This document shows positions 7,587 through 15,704 of a stretch of 64,000 bases of DNA, piece by piece. Each line of letters starts with the position of its first letter. Position 1 is the first letter of the stretch. Location of the stretch: contig CANQJS010000004.1 in NCBI GenBank assembly GCA_947624285.1, forward strand, positions 62,001 through 126,000, read 5' to 3'. The translations under genes and the position numbers were made by a program. The notes beneath the pieces are model-generated. The model saw only the letters and a program-made list of their open reading frames with translations, did no database searches and had not been told where the DNA came from. This DNA comes from an uncultured Clostridia bacterium. GTDB lineage: Bacteria; Bacillota; Clostridia; Oscillospirales; Acutalibacteraceae.

Positions 7587-8357
7587 ATGGATTTTAAAGA
7601 GGACGGCTTTATGATAGGCATCGCCCTTTTCGTAGTTGTATTCGTTATTGCTCAGGCGCTGTTTTTTCTGATAAGAGCGATAAAAAGGGCTAAAGAATTG
7701 GGAATAGAAAAATCCACGATAAAAAACACGGCGGTGTCATCCGCGCTTTTCACAATAGCGCCCGCTATCGGAATAGTCGCGACTGTGCTGACCCTTTCGG
7801 CGGGGCTCGGCTATGTGCTGCCGTGGCTCAGGCTGACCGTTATCGGAAACATATCATATGAGGTGACCGCCGCCACAAACGCCGTTGAGGCATACGGGCT
7901 TATCGGCGGCATTTCGCGCGAAATAACCGACCCCGAAATTTTCGGAACTGTTGCATGGGTAATGACGCTCGGCTCTGTAATGCCGCTTGTGCTTATCCCG
8001 ATAGTATTGAAAAAGGTGCAGAAGAAGATAGGCTCGGTGGCTTCAAAAAACACCGCATGGTCTTCCGTGATGAGCGCGGCGGCATTCATCGGCCTTATAG
8101 CCGCGTTCGTGGCGAGAGCGATTGCGGGAAAAGGCGATGCGAGCGTAACGGGCGACGGCGCGGGAGTGCTTTCCCTCGCGGCGCTTATCTTTTCGATAAT
8201 AATTATGCTGATTTTGCAGAAAATCGCCACCGCCAAAAATCTCAAATGGCTGGAAAGCTTTGCTATGCCGTTTTCAATGATCGGCGCAATGGCGCTTGTG
8301 ATGCTGATGGCGCAGGTTTTGCCCGAAAACATAGCGTTTCTTGAATGGAGGGGTTGA
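7587..8357 (+). CDS. DUF5058 family membrane protein
   Basis: 256 residues with about six to seven transmembrane segments (near 10-32, 52-70, 76-92, 115-140, 157-178, 195-212, 225-245). The conserved-looking loop WLRLTVIGNISYEVTAATNAVEA and the motif GSVMPLVLIPIVLKK match what is known as DUF5058, a family of unknown function often found next to M20 peptidases. Start ATG 7587, 2 bp after the peptidase stop; the tight spacing implies translational coupling. A transporter subunit for the peptidase substrate or product is a reasonable guess. Confidence 0.75.
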   Translation: MDFKEDGFMIGIALFVVVFVIAQALFFLIRAIKRAKELGIEKSTIKNTAVSSALFTIAPAIGIVATVLTLSAGLGYVLPWLRLTVIGNISYEVTAATNAVEAYGLIGGISREITDPEIFGTVAWVMTLGSVMPLVLIPIVLKKVQKKIGSVASKNTAWSSVMSAAAFIGLIAAFVARAIAGKGDASVTGDGAGVLSLAALIFSIIIMLILQKIATAKNLKWLESFAMPFSMIGAMALVMLMAQVLPENIAFLEWRG

Positions 8358-8358
8358 T

Positions 8359-9018
8359 ATGGACGGTAAATACATAAATAAAACCCACACTTACGGAAGA
8401 ATATGGGTAATAGTAACGCTGATGCTTTTCTTGTCCGTACCCGCTCTTATCTGCTGGCATTTGGGCGTTTCGCCAAAGTTTGAAATGATAGGAAAAGGCC
8501 TTGCCACCGTTGCGCTGGTATTTTATCCCACCGCCGTTGTGGAGGTGCTCACCTACACTCCCCTGCTCGGCGCGGGCGGAACTTACCTTAGCTTTGTAAC
8601 GGGCAACATAACAAATCTAAAACTGCCCGTTGCCCTCAACGCGATGGAGAGCGCGAAGGTAAAACCCAACACCGAGGAAAGCGAGATCATCTCGACAATA
8701 TCAATAGCCGTTTCTTCTATCGTTACAACGCTTATTATCGCCGTGTGCGTGCTGGCGTTTTTCCCGCTGCTGCACAATATCACCGATCCCGAATCCCCGT
8801 TTGCCCCCGCTTTTCAGCAGGTAACACCCGCTCTGTTCGGCGCTCTTTGCGCTTCATATTTGGCAAAGCATTGGAAAATATCAATACTGCCCATAGCGGT
8901 TTTGACGATCATATTGATTTTCAGCGGCTCGATAGGCACGGGCGTTCTCATTCCGATAGGCGTTATCGTCTCGCTCATCGGGGCTCACCTTATGTTCAAA
9001 AAAGGCATAGTAAAATAA
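8359..9018 (+). CDS. Polytopic membrane protein, partner of the DUF5058 protein
   Basis: 219 residues with about six hydrophobic segments and an unusual re-entrant-looking loop, LLGAGGTYLSFVTGNITNLK. Start ATG 8359 is chosen because GGAGGGG lies 5 bp upstream and the stop of the DUF5058 gene overlaps this site; the in-frame TTG at 8341 would lie upstream of it. With DUF5058 it probably forms a two-component membrane complex. I do not recognise a named family. A strong hairpin terminator follows at 9097. Confidence 0.7.
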   Translation: MDGKYINKTHTYGRIWVIVTLMLFLSVPALICWHLGVSPKFEMIGKGLATVALVFYPTAVVEVLTYTPLLGAGGTYLSFVTGNITNLKLPVALNAMESAKVKPNTEESEIISTISIAVSSIVTTLIIAVCVLAFFPLLHNITDPESPFAPAFQQVTPALFGALCASYLAKHWKISILPIAVLTIILIFSGSIGTGVLIPIGVIVSLIGAHLMFKKGIVK

Positions 9019-9096
9019 GTTATAATTTATTTTTTCAAAAACCGCATATAAAGATTTTAATAAGCTCGGCAAATATCTTTGAGCTTTAAACCGTAT

Positions 9097-9133
9097 AAAA
9101 AACAGCCTTTTCCTTGAGGGAAGGCTGTTTTTT
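9097..9133. terminator. Strong intrinsic terminator between convergent transcripts
   Basis: AAAAAACAGCCTT (9097-9109) pairs with AAGGCTGTTTTTT (9121-9133). T-runs occur on both strands, so it can end both the DUF5058 cassette and the spoVAD transcript coming from the other side. Confidence 0.85.
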
Positions 9134-9164
9134 GATTGATGAGTATTCAAAGCCGCCGTTTTAC

Positions 9165-9341
9165 TTATTTCAGCTTTATTTTATCAAGCGGGAGCGAGCC
9201 TCTTTCCTGCGTTATCAGCAGAACTGTTTGCAAAAGCAGGAACACCACGGCGATAACTCTTATTACGGTTATAACGGTATAAAGCCCGTTTACGGCGCTT
9301 CTGAACGCGCCCATAACCTTTATATCTTTTTTAATATCCAC
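9165..9341 (-). CDS. Small single-pass membrane protein downstream of spoVAD
   Basis: A 58-codon frame starts with GTG at 9341, 3 bp after the spoVAD stop. GGAGGTG, inside the last spoVAD codons, serves as its ribosome binding site. The N-terminus is basic (VDIKKDIKVMGAFRSAV), residues about 20-44 (LYTVITVIRVIAVVFLLLQT) are hydrophobic, and the end is charged. Codon use resembles the neighbours and the frame stops just before the terminator. I do not recognise the family. The overlap with spoVAD suggests a spore-membrane role. Confidence 0.65.
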   Translation of the reverse strand: MDIKKDIKVMGAFRSAVNGLYTVITVIRVIAVVFLLLQTVLLITQERGSLPLDKIKLK

Positions 9342-9344
9342 GGC

Positions 9345-10346
9345 TCACACCTCCAGCAAAACGGCGTGGGCGATACCGGGGATAGGATTGCCCTGCTTAT
9401 TTGATGTGGGAGACATAAGCGCACCCGTTGCGACAAAGAGCACCTTTTTGAGCTCTTTTTTCCTCATTCTTTTAAGAATGTGGGAGCAGAGCACCGAGCC
9501 CGAACAGCCGCAGCCTGAGCCGCCGCTGTTTACATCCTGCTCCTCAAGGTCATAGATCATCAAGCCGCAGTCATTGTGTACGCTTCTGATATCAACGCCG
9601 TGCTCCTCTTCCATAAGCTGATAGAGAAGCGCCGAGCCCGTCAGTCCGAGATCGCCGGTCAGAATAAGGTCGTAGTCCGACGGCTTGCTCTTTGTGTCCC
9701 TGAAAAATTCATATATCGTCTTTTCCGCGGCAGGAGCCATCGCCGCTCCCATATTATTCGCGTCCGTTATGCCGAGATCGCATATAGTGCCCAAGGAAAC
9801 CGCATTTATTTTAATTCCGTTTCCCTTTGATTTCAGCACCGCGCAACCCGCTCCCGTAACAGTCCACTGCGCACTGGGAGGTCTCTGCCCTCCGTATTCA
9901 AGAGGAAAGCGAAACTGCCTTTCGGACGAGCAGAAATGGCTAGAAGTTCCGGCGGCAACGCAGCTTGCGCCGCCGTCTATAAGCATCGCGCCCACGCACA
10001 GGGAGAGAGCCATCGTGGAGCAAGCGCCGTAAAGCCCTATTGACGGTATTTCCAAATCCTTAATCGCAAAAGCGCTGCCCATACATTGGTCGAGCAGATC
10101 TCCGGTGAGTATAAAGTTCACATCGGACGGACTGACCTTCGCGTTTGTGAGCGCTCTGATTATCGCGTCGTGCAGCATTGCCGATTCGGCAAGCTCATAC
10201 GACTGCTGACCCATAGTTGTATCCTCAAAAATCGCGTCAAAATCCTCGGCGAGAGGTCCTTCGCCCTCTTTTTTGCCGCAAACTCCCGCAGAGCCGATTA
10301 TAACGGGAGCATCATCAAAAAAAATAGTTTTGCCGTTTATGTGCAT
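9345..10346 (-). CDS. spoVAD: Stage V sporulation protein AD (SpoVAD)
   Basis: 333 residues with a thiolase/ketoacyl-synthase-like fold. IGSAGVCGKKEGEGPL near the N-terminus, LTGDLLDQCMGSAFAI, IGLYGACSTMALSL and GSGCGCSGSVLCSHIL are typical SpoVAD stretches. SpoVAD binds Ca-dipicolinic acid and works with SpoVAC and SpoVAE in the forespore inner membrane. The start is ATG 10346 after GAGGTG; the GTG nine bases further upstream is part of that ribosome binding site. It is separated from spoVAC (3.4-3.8 kb) and spoVAE (4.7-5.1 kb) by unrelated genes, with a small membrane-protein gene directly downstream. Confidence 0.95.
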   Translation of the reverse strand: MHINGKTIFFDDAPVIIGSAGVCGKKEGEGPLAEDFDAIFEDTTMGQQSYELAESAMLHDAIIRALTNAKVSPSDVNFILTGDLLDQCMGSAFAIKDLEIPSIGLYGACSTMALSLCVGAMLIDGGASCVAAGTSSHFCSSERQFRFPLEYGGQRPPSAQWTVTGAGCAVLKSKGNGIKINAVSLGTICDLGITDANNMGAAMAPAAEKTIYEFFRDTKSKPSDYDLILTGDLGLTGSALLYQLMEEEHGVDIRSVHNDCGLMIYDLEEQDVNSGGSGCGCSGSVLCSHILKRMRKKELKKVLFVATGALMSPTSNKQGNPIPGIAHAVLLEV

Positions 10347-10432
10347 AAAAAACACCTCAAAATTATTTTGCCACTTGAAGCGCTTTTTATTTCGTAAAAT
10401 TCTATGTCAAAAAATGACAAAATCAGAAAGTA

Positions 10433-10461
10433 TTGTCAAATATATAGCATAGTGATACAAT
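10433..10461 (+). promoter_or_regulatory. Sigma-A promoter of the EamA transporter gene
   Basis: TTGTCA (10433-10438), exact 17-bp spacer, TACAAT (10456-10461), 24 bp before the start codon. It is a clear vegetative promoter. Confidence 0.75.
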
Positions 10462-10485
10462 TACATTGAACGCGGAGGTGTGATT

Positions 10486-11349
10486 ATGTGGATAGCCCTT
10501 GCGGTAATGTCGGCGTTCTTCGCCGGAATTACGGCGATACTTGCCAAATGCGGAATAAGAAAAACCGATTCCGATATAGCAACGGCGATAAGAACTGCCG
10601 TTGTGCTTGCTTTTTCCGTGCTTATGGCGTTTTTGGCGGGCTCACTCAACGGCGTTTTTCAAATCACATTAAAGCAGGCGGCTTTTCTGATACTCTCCGG
10701 CTTGGCTACCGGCGCGTCGTGGCTTTGCTATTTCAAGGCGCTTTCAAGCGGCGATGTCAACATAATAGCGCCCATAGACAAATCAAGCACCGCCATAACG
10801 ATTTTGCTTTCGATAATAATACTCGGAGAAACGGGCGGACTTCTGCCGAAGCTGGCAGGCGCTGTCATTCTCACCGTCGGCGTTATCCTTATGGCGGATA
10901 AAAGCCGCATATCGGGAAAAGCGGGAAAAAGCTCTGTAATTTACGCGCTGTTTTCCGCCGTTTTCGCGGCTCTCACTTCGATACTTGCAAAAATCGGCAT
11001 CGATGGCGTTGAGTCAAATTTGGCAACCGCCGTCAGAACGGCAGTCGTTCTCATCGCCGCGTGGCTGTTCGTTTTCGCGAAGGGCAAGCTGAAAATGCTC
11101 AAAACCGTTGACAAAAAAGAGCTTTCTTTTATTGTTCTTTCGGGTTTTTCAACGGGCGCATCGTGGCTTTGCTATTACCGCGCAATACAAATCGGAAAAG
11201 TAAGCGTTGTTGCGCCGATAGATAAGCTGAGCATTCTTGTAACGGTAGCTTTTTCATATATTGTTTTCAAAGAAAAACTCTCCAAAAAAGGCGTTCTCGG
11301 CTTGCTTTTACTGATTTTCGGCACGCTTATTATCGCGATTTTCGCTTAA
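10486..11349 (+). CDS. EamA family transporter (drug/metabolite transporter superfamily)
   Basis: 287 residues with about ten transmembrane segments in two homologous halves. The duplication is visible in the protein: ATAIRTAVVLAFS and ATGASWLCYFKAL in the first half recur as ATAVRTAVVLIAA and STGASWLCYYRAI in the second. EamA proteins export amino acids, nucleobases, cofactors or drugs; the substrate is unknown. The start is ATG 10486, 5 bp after GGAGGTG; the GTG at 10480 lies within that site. It appears monocistronic under the promoter at 10433-10461. Confidence 0.88.
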   Translation: MWIALAVMSAFFAGITAILAKCGIRKTDSDIATAIRTAVVLAFSVLMAFLAGSLNGVFQITLKQAAFLILSGLATGASWLCYFKALSSGDVNIIAPIDKSSTAITILLSIIILGETGGLLPKLAGAVILTVGVILMADKSRISGKAGKSSVIYALFSAVFAALTSILAKIGIDGVESNLATAVRTAVVLIAAWLFVFAKGKLKMLKTVDKKELSFIVLSGFSTGASWLCYYRAIQIGKVSVVAPIDKLSILVTVAFSYIVFKEKLSKKGVLGLLLLIFGTLIIAIFA

Positions 11350-11421
11350 ATTTAATCGGGGCAACACCCGTAAAGGGCGCAAACAAAAACATATAAAAAT
11401 TTGTTGATTTAAAGAGGAATT

Positions 11422-11994
11422 ATGAAGCTAATCGGAGCAAAAAGTAAATGTTCACACGATAATAGCGAAAAAATCAAGAAAGAGATAAAAAAATGTGAGA
11501 AGTACAGAGAAGAACTTATCTCATATTGTTACAGCTATTTTGATTTTAGCTATCACGACGCCGAGGACTGCGTGCAGGAGGCATACACGGCGCTGTATGA
11601 AAGCCTGCTTCGCGGAATAGAGATAAGAAACTGCAAGGCGTGGCTTTTTAAAGTGGCGCTGAATTATAAAACGAAAGCGGTAAATGAAGCAGCGAAACGA
11701 AGGCAGCAGGAATTTTCCGATAACGAGGAAAAGGATCTCGTTTTAAACAACGCGCTGTTTTATAATCCCGATTTAATCGAAAATATGGTGTCGGATGAAA
11801 CCATTGAAGAGAGAGCGCTGCTGATTTTATCAAAATTAAATGAAAAAGAGCAATATCTTTATTTCGCTTACTATAGCGATAAAAAGAATCTTAAAGATAT
11901 TTCGGAGGAAATGGGAATATCCCACGCCGCCGCAAGGCAAAGAATAGTGAGTTTAAGAAGAAAAATCATAAAATCCATAAAAGAATATGAATAA
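11422..11994 (+). CDS. ECF-type RNA polymerase sigma factor
   Basis: 190 residues. Region 2 is seen in YYSYFDFSYHDAEDCVQEAYTAL-like sequence (about 34-60; -10 recognition and core binding) followed by NCKAWLFKVALNYK. Region 4 is the C-terminal helix-turn-helix KDISEEMGISHAAARQRIVSLRR (about 155-178). This two-domain layout without region 3 is that of extracytoplasmic-function sigma factors. The next gene encodes a membrane protein with a cytoplasmic N-terminus, the usual arrangement for a cognate anti-sigma factor. Start ATG 11422 with AAGAGG upstream. Confidence 0.88.
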   Translation: MKLIGAKSKCSHDNSEKIKKEIKKCEKYREELISYCYSYFDFSYHDAEDCVQEAYTALYESLLRGIEIRNCKAWLFKVALNYKTKAVNEAAKRRQQEFSDNEEKDLVLNNALFYNPDLIENMVSDETIEERALLILSKLNEKEQYLYFAYYSDKKNLKDISEEMGISHAAARQRIVSLRRKIIKSIKEYE

Positions 11995-12052
11995 TTTGTA
12001 AATTTCTCCTCACACTTTGGATTTTTAATACACTTATATATAGGAGATAAAA

Positions 12053-12850
12053 ATGAGCAAGAAATTTGATAAAGATGATTTATTGAAAATTGCGGAATCG
12101 GGCTTGGCGGATCTAAGCTGCGAAAGAATAAAGGAGCTTATCGAAAAAGAAGCCTCAAAAAATTATGAGGATATAAACACGGATTATATCGATCTGTGCT
12201 TTGCCGCTTTAAAAATAAAGCAAAACGGCGGCTCGCTCGCCCTGAGTGAAATCGGCAAAAATCCCCGAAGGAAGCTGACCGTAAGAAAAGCGTTGCTTTT
12301 CGCGGCAGCGCTTATTGTGTTAATCGCCGCAACGCTGACAGTTTCAGCGAAAGTATTTAATATTCCGAAAGAAATATCGCAGCTTAACGGCGACACGGCG
12401 GAGATAGATATAAATCTTGAAAACGCTGATACAACCGCTGACGGCTACGCGTTAACGGATACGGAGCTTGCGAAGAAAATTGCCGAATTCGGAATTTCGC
12501 CCATCACTTTCCCTGAGGAAATGATAAACGATAATTGTAAAATAACAAGTATTGAAAATCAGACTTCAGAGGAGGCGATCTCGCGCAACGCAATAATTTA
12601 TTTTGAATATCAGGGAAATTCCGGTGATTTGACGATCACACAATATATGCAGGATCTTAATGGGATAGGATATCATGAAGTGATGGGGGTTATATCGGGT
12701 CAAAAACTAAGCGTCAACGGAATGGATATTTTGATTTATGAGTGTGAGGCCGGTTGTAAAATAATTTATAAAGATAATTTGACTGAATATAATATTTCTT
12801 TATTTGGCGATATTGAAACAACGATTCAATTTGCCAAATCAATAAAATAA
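12053..12850 (+). CDS. Putative membrane-bound anti-sigma factor
   Basis: 265 residues: a charged cytoplasmic N-terminal part (about 1-80), one transmembrane helix (ALLFAAALIVLIAATLTVSA, about 84-103), and an extracytoplasmic C-terminal domain of about 160 residues reminiscent of DUF4367. It follows the ECF sigma gene by 58 bp in the same direction, so sequestration of that sigma factor is the likely job. No HxxxCxxC zinc anti-sigma motif is visible in the N-terminal part, so the binding mode would differ from that class. Function is inferred from context and topology. Confidence 0.6.
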   Translation: MSKKFDKDDLLKIAESGLADLSCERIKELIEKEASKNYEDINTDYIDLCFAALKIKQNGGSLALSEIGKNPRRKLTVRKALLFAAALIVLIAATLTVSAKVFNIPKEISQLNGDTAEIDINLENADTTADGYALTDTELAKKIAEFGISPITFPEEMINDNCKITSIENQTSEEAISRNAIIYFEYQGNSGDLTITQYMQDLNGIGYHEVMGVISGQKLSVNGMDILIYECEAGCKIIYKDNLTEYNISLFGDIETTIQFAKSIK

Positions 12851-12861
12851 AGGAGAGCATT

Positions 12862-13650
12862 ATGAAAAAACACGGTGAGAAAATGTTTACATTTCACAAA
12901 ACAAGATTATTTTTAATTGCAATTCCAATAGTTTTAATATTTATATTTGCCGGCTGCACCAATGAAACAGATAATGACGGCAATACGGAAAATATTGAAA
13001 GCTATGGTTATTGTTATGATTTAGAAAACGGATTGAAATTGCAAATCAAAACGAATGAAGCCGAAAGCGATTTATTCAGTTTTAAATTTGAATTCAATAC
13101 CGAAAACTCAAAATTTAAAAACGCCGAGTTTATCAACAGTTCATACGATTGCTATTTAAAGCATAAGCTTACCGAAGAAACGGTTGAAGGATTTGGGGAT
13201 ATATCAACAAATGTTCTGTATTTTGAAAATGTTAAGGGCAATTTATCCGAATATTCTTTGCATATGGAATGCCCGATAAAAATACGGCTCAATGAAGAAT
13301 ATCCGTTTAGCATTATTCTCAAAAGTAATGAAATCGCAGATAACAACATTATAGAATTACCGCTTGATAATTCCATAAAATTAAATAATGTCGGCACAAG
13401 GCAAGATTTTGATAAATTTTCCGACAAATGTGTAGATGTTACTTTCTTGACAAGTTCAGAAAATATTGATTTTGATATAAGAATCGAAAAATCGCAAATC
13501 AGTACAGGCGCTCCCGTCGGAGATTTCAAACAAATCAGCAAAACAGAATATGTTTACAGTCATCCGATTTACGAATCCGAAACCGAAATAAGCATTTCCG
13601 TTATCGATGTGTCACTGCAAGATGTGTTGAAATGTGATATAAATATGTAA
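12862..13650 (+). CDS. Predicted lipoprotein of unknown function
   Basis: 262 residues. The N-terminus is basic (MKKHGEKMFTFHKTR), followed by a hydrophobic stretch and the lipobox IFAGC, so the mature protein should be lipidated on Cys32 and held on the outer face of the membrane. The mature part is beta-rich and acidic with no recognised domain. It begins 11 bp after the putative anti-sigma gene with AAAGGAGAG as ribosome binding site, so the three genes form an operon. It could be a target or modulator of the sigma system. Confidence 0.7.
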   Translation: MKKHGEKMFTFHKTRLFLIAIPIVLIFIFAGCTNETDNDGNTENIESYGYCYDLENGLKLQIKTNEAESDLFSFKFEFNTENSKFKNAEFINSSYDCYLKHKLTEETVEGFGDISTNVLYFENVKGNLSEYSLHMECPIKIRLNEEYPFSIILKSNEIADNNIIELPLDNSIKLNNVGTRQDFDKFSDKCVDVTFLTSSENIDFDIRIEKSQISTGAPVGDFKQISKTEYVYSHPIYESETEISISVIDVSLQDVLKCDINM

Positions 13651-13759
13651 ACTTCTATATTTTCACGGTAAAGGCAAGGTGGTTTCGATGGACGATATAA
13701 GCAATACTTAAATAAATTTATTAAAGGAATTTTTTAACATAAAGAAAGGATAAAACATT

Positions 13760-14176
13760 ATGAAAAAGATCATTTACAATTTAAGACCTTTTGAAATATA
13801 TCTTGTTTCTTGGGCAATATTCATTCTTGTGAGCTTATTATCGGAAAACATTTCGGCCACTACCGCGGCGGTGTTTCTCATCATAATATATTCCGTTTTG
13901 GGAATAGTTCTGGGATTTTACGCGGATATAAAAGAAATGAAAATCGGGCTTATCGCGTATGAAATAGTTATGGCTGTTTTGCCGCTTCTCGGGCTGATAG
14001 CTCCGCTTATTGAATTTTCGGCTCTTTCCGCGGCTTTTTACTCGATTTTCGCCCATGACATCGACGCGGCGTTTAACATTCCCGCTTACATTTTCAGCAT
14101 CATAATGCCGATATTGCCGATTGCTTTAGGCTTCGTGCTGAAAAAAGCGGTATCTAAAAAACATTCCGAAAAATAA
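13760..14176 (+). CDS. Small polytopic membrane protein of unknown function
   Basis: 138 residues with four hydrophobic segments (about 13-27, 32-53, 66-92 and 110-131) and short charged loops. No motif is recognised. It lies about 110 bp after the lipoprotein gene in the same direction, with GAAAGGAT as ribosome binding site, and may be the last member of the sigma-factor locus. A perfect palindrome separates it from the convergent gatB. Confidence 0.6.
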   Translation: MKKIIYNLRPFEIYLVSWAIFILVSLLSENISATTAAVFLIIIYSVLGIVLGFYADIKEMKIGLIAYEIVMAVLPLLGLIAPLIEFSALSAAFYSIFAHDIDAAFNIPAYIFSIIMPILPIALGFVLKKAVSKKHSEK

Positions 14177-14186
14177 GATTTGATAT

Positions 14187-14224
14187 GAAAAAGCTCCCCG
14201 TCCGGTATACCGGACGGGGAGCTT
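14187..14224 (-). terminator. Terminator of the aspS-gatCAB operon
   Basis: Positions 14191-14224 form a perfect 17-bp inverted repeat with no unpaired centre (arm AAGCTCCCCGTCCGGTA). On the minus strand it is followed by TTTTTC, so it ends the operon that finishes with gatB. On the plus strand there is no T-run. Confidence 0.85.
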
Positions 14225-14258
14225 GATATTTAAAGCGAAATGAGAGATAAGATATATT

Positions 14259-15692
14259 TTATCTCAAAAGCTCTTTCAGTATCTTTGTTACCTCGCTTGC
14301 GGGAGCTTTTCCTCTGAGCGCGCGCATGGACTGCCCTATAAGATAGTTAAACGACGCTTCCTTGCCGCCTTTATACTCGTCAACGGCCTTTTGATTGCTC
14401 GCCAGCACTTCCTCGATTATCGGCTTCAGCGCGCCCGAATCCGAAAGCATTTCCATATTATTCGCCTTAACATAATCGGCGGGGATAACATTTTCCTCAA
14501 AAACAGCCTTGAACACCTTTTTGGCGGAATCCCTGCTTATCTTATTTGAATTGAGCAGATTGATTATCTCGCCGAGTGAATCCTCGCGAAACGCCATATT
14601 TTCGGGGAGCATATGATTGTCGTTTAGCATCTTCATAAGCTCGCCCATTATCCAGTTGGCGCTGTCCTTCGGGTTATTTGTGATTTCAACGGTTCTCTCA
14701 AAAAGCCTTACATACGCAACCGATGAGCAAATCATCGAGGTGTCGTATTCCGAAAGTCCGAAATCAGTCATATAACGCTTTTTCTTCGCGTCGGGAAGCT
14801 CGGGAAGCGATAAGCGGATATTTTCAACATATTCATCAGTAAGGCGGACGGGCGGAAGATCGGGATCGGGAAAATATTTGTAATCCTGCGCGTCCTCCTT
14901 GCTTCTCATAGCGTAGGAAACGCCCTTGGAATCGTCCCATCTGCGGGTCTCCTGCACTACCCTTTCGCCGTCCTCAAGAAGCTCTATCTGCCGCCTTGCC
15001 TCGCTTTCAACGGCGTTATGAATTGCCTTGAATGAATTTATATTCTTCATTTCCGTTCTTGTGCCAAATTCCTTTGCGCCTTTTTCCATAACGGAAACAT
15101 TCACATCGGCGCGCAGAGAGCCCTCCTGCATTTTGCAGTCCGAAACGCCGCAAAACTGAAGTATCTGCCTGAGCTTTTCAACATATTCCACCGCCTCGTC
15201 GGCAGAGGAAATATCCGGCTCGGAAACTATTTCAAGCAGCGGAACGCCGCAGCGGTTGTAGTTTACGAGCGTGCAGTCCGACCATTCGTCGTGAATGAGC
15301 TTGCCCGCGTCCTCCTCCATATGGATCTCGTGGATACGCACCTTTTTTGTTCCGCCGTTGACGCTGTCGTTTATCTCGATATAGCCGTTGCGGCATATGG
15401 GCAGATAAAGCTGGCTTATCTGATACGCTTTGGGGAGATCGGGGTAAAAATAGTTCTTTCTGTCAAATTTATTATACATCGTGATCTCGCAATTTGTGGC
15501 AAGCCCCGTTCTTACGGCAAATTCAAGCACCCTTTCGTTGAGAACGGGCAGAGTGCCCGGCATACCGGAGCATATCTCGCAAACATGGGTATTAGGCTCT
15601 CCTCCAAACTCCGTTGAGCAGGAGCAGAAAATTTTTGTTTTGGTGGCGAGCTCGGTGTGCACCTCAAGCCCGCATACGGTTGAGTATTCCAT
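14259..15692 (-). CDS. gatB: Asp-tRNA(Asn)/Glu-tRNA(Gln) amidotransferase subunit B
   Basis: 477 residues, full length. The N-terminal kinase-like domain starts CGLEVHTELATKTKIFCSC and contains the GatB signatures RKNYFYPDLPKAYQISQ and GVPLLEIVSEPD. The C-terminal helical YqeY-like tail (GKEASFNYLIGQSMRALRG) contacts tRNA. GatB binds the mischarged tRNA and activates the carboxylate with ATP; ammonia comes from GatA. Start ATG 15692 with GGAGGG upstream, 12 bp after gatA. It is the last gene of aspS-gatC-gatA-gatB. Confidence 0.97.
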   Translation of the reverse strand: MEYSTVCGLEVHTELATKTKIFCSCSTEFGGEPNTHVCEICSGMPGTLPVLNERVLEFAVRTGLATNCEITMYNKFDRKNYFYPDLPKAYQISQLYLPICRNGYIEINDSVNGGTKKVRIHEIHMEEDAGKLIHDEWSDCTLVNYNRCGVPLLEIVSEPDISSADEAVEYVEKLRQILQFCGVSDCKMQEGSLRADVNVSVMEKGAKEFGTRTEMKNINSFKAIHNAVESEARRQIELLEDGERVVQETRRWDDSKGVSYAMRSKEDAQDYKYFPDPDLPPVRLTDEYVENIRLSLPELPDAKKKRYMTDFGLSEYDTSMICSSVAYVRLFERTVEITNNPKDSANWIMGELMKMLNDNHMLPENMAFREDSLGEIINLLNSNKISRDSAKKVFKAVFEENVIPADYVKANNMEMLSDSGALKPIIEEVLASNQKAVDEYKGGKEASFNYLIGQSMRALRGKAPASEVTKILKELLR

Positions 15693-15704
15693 ACCTTGCC
15701 CTCC

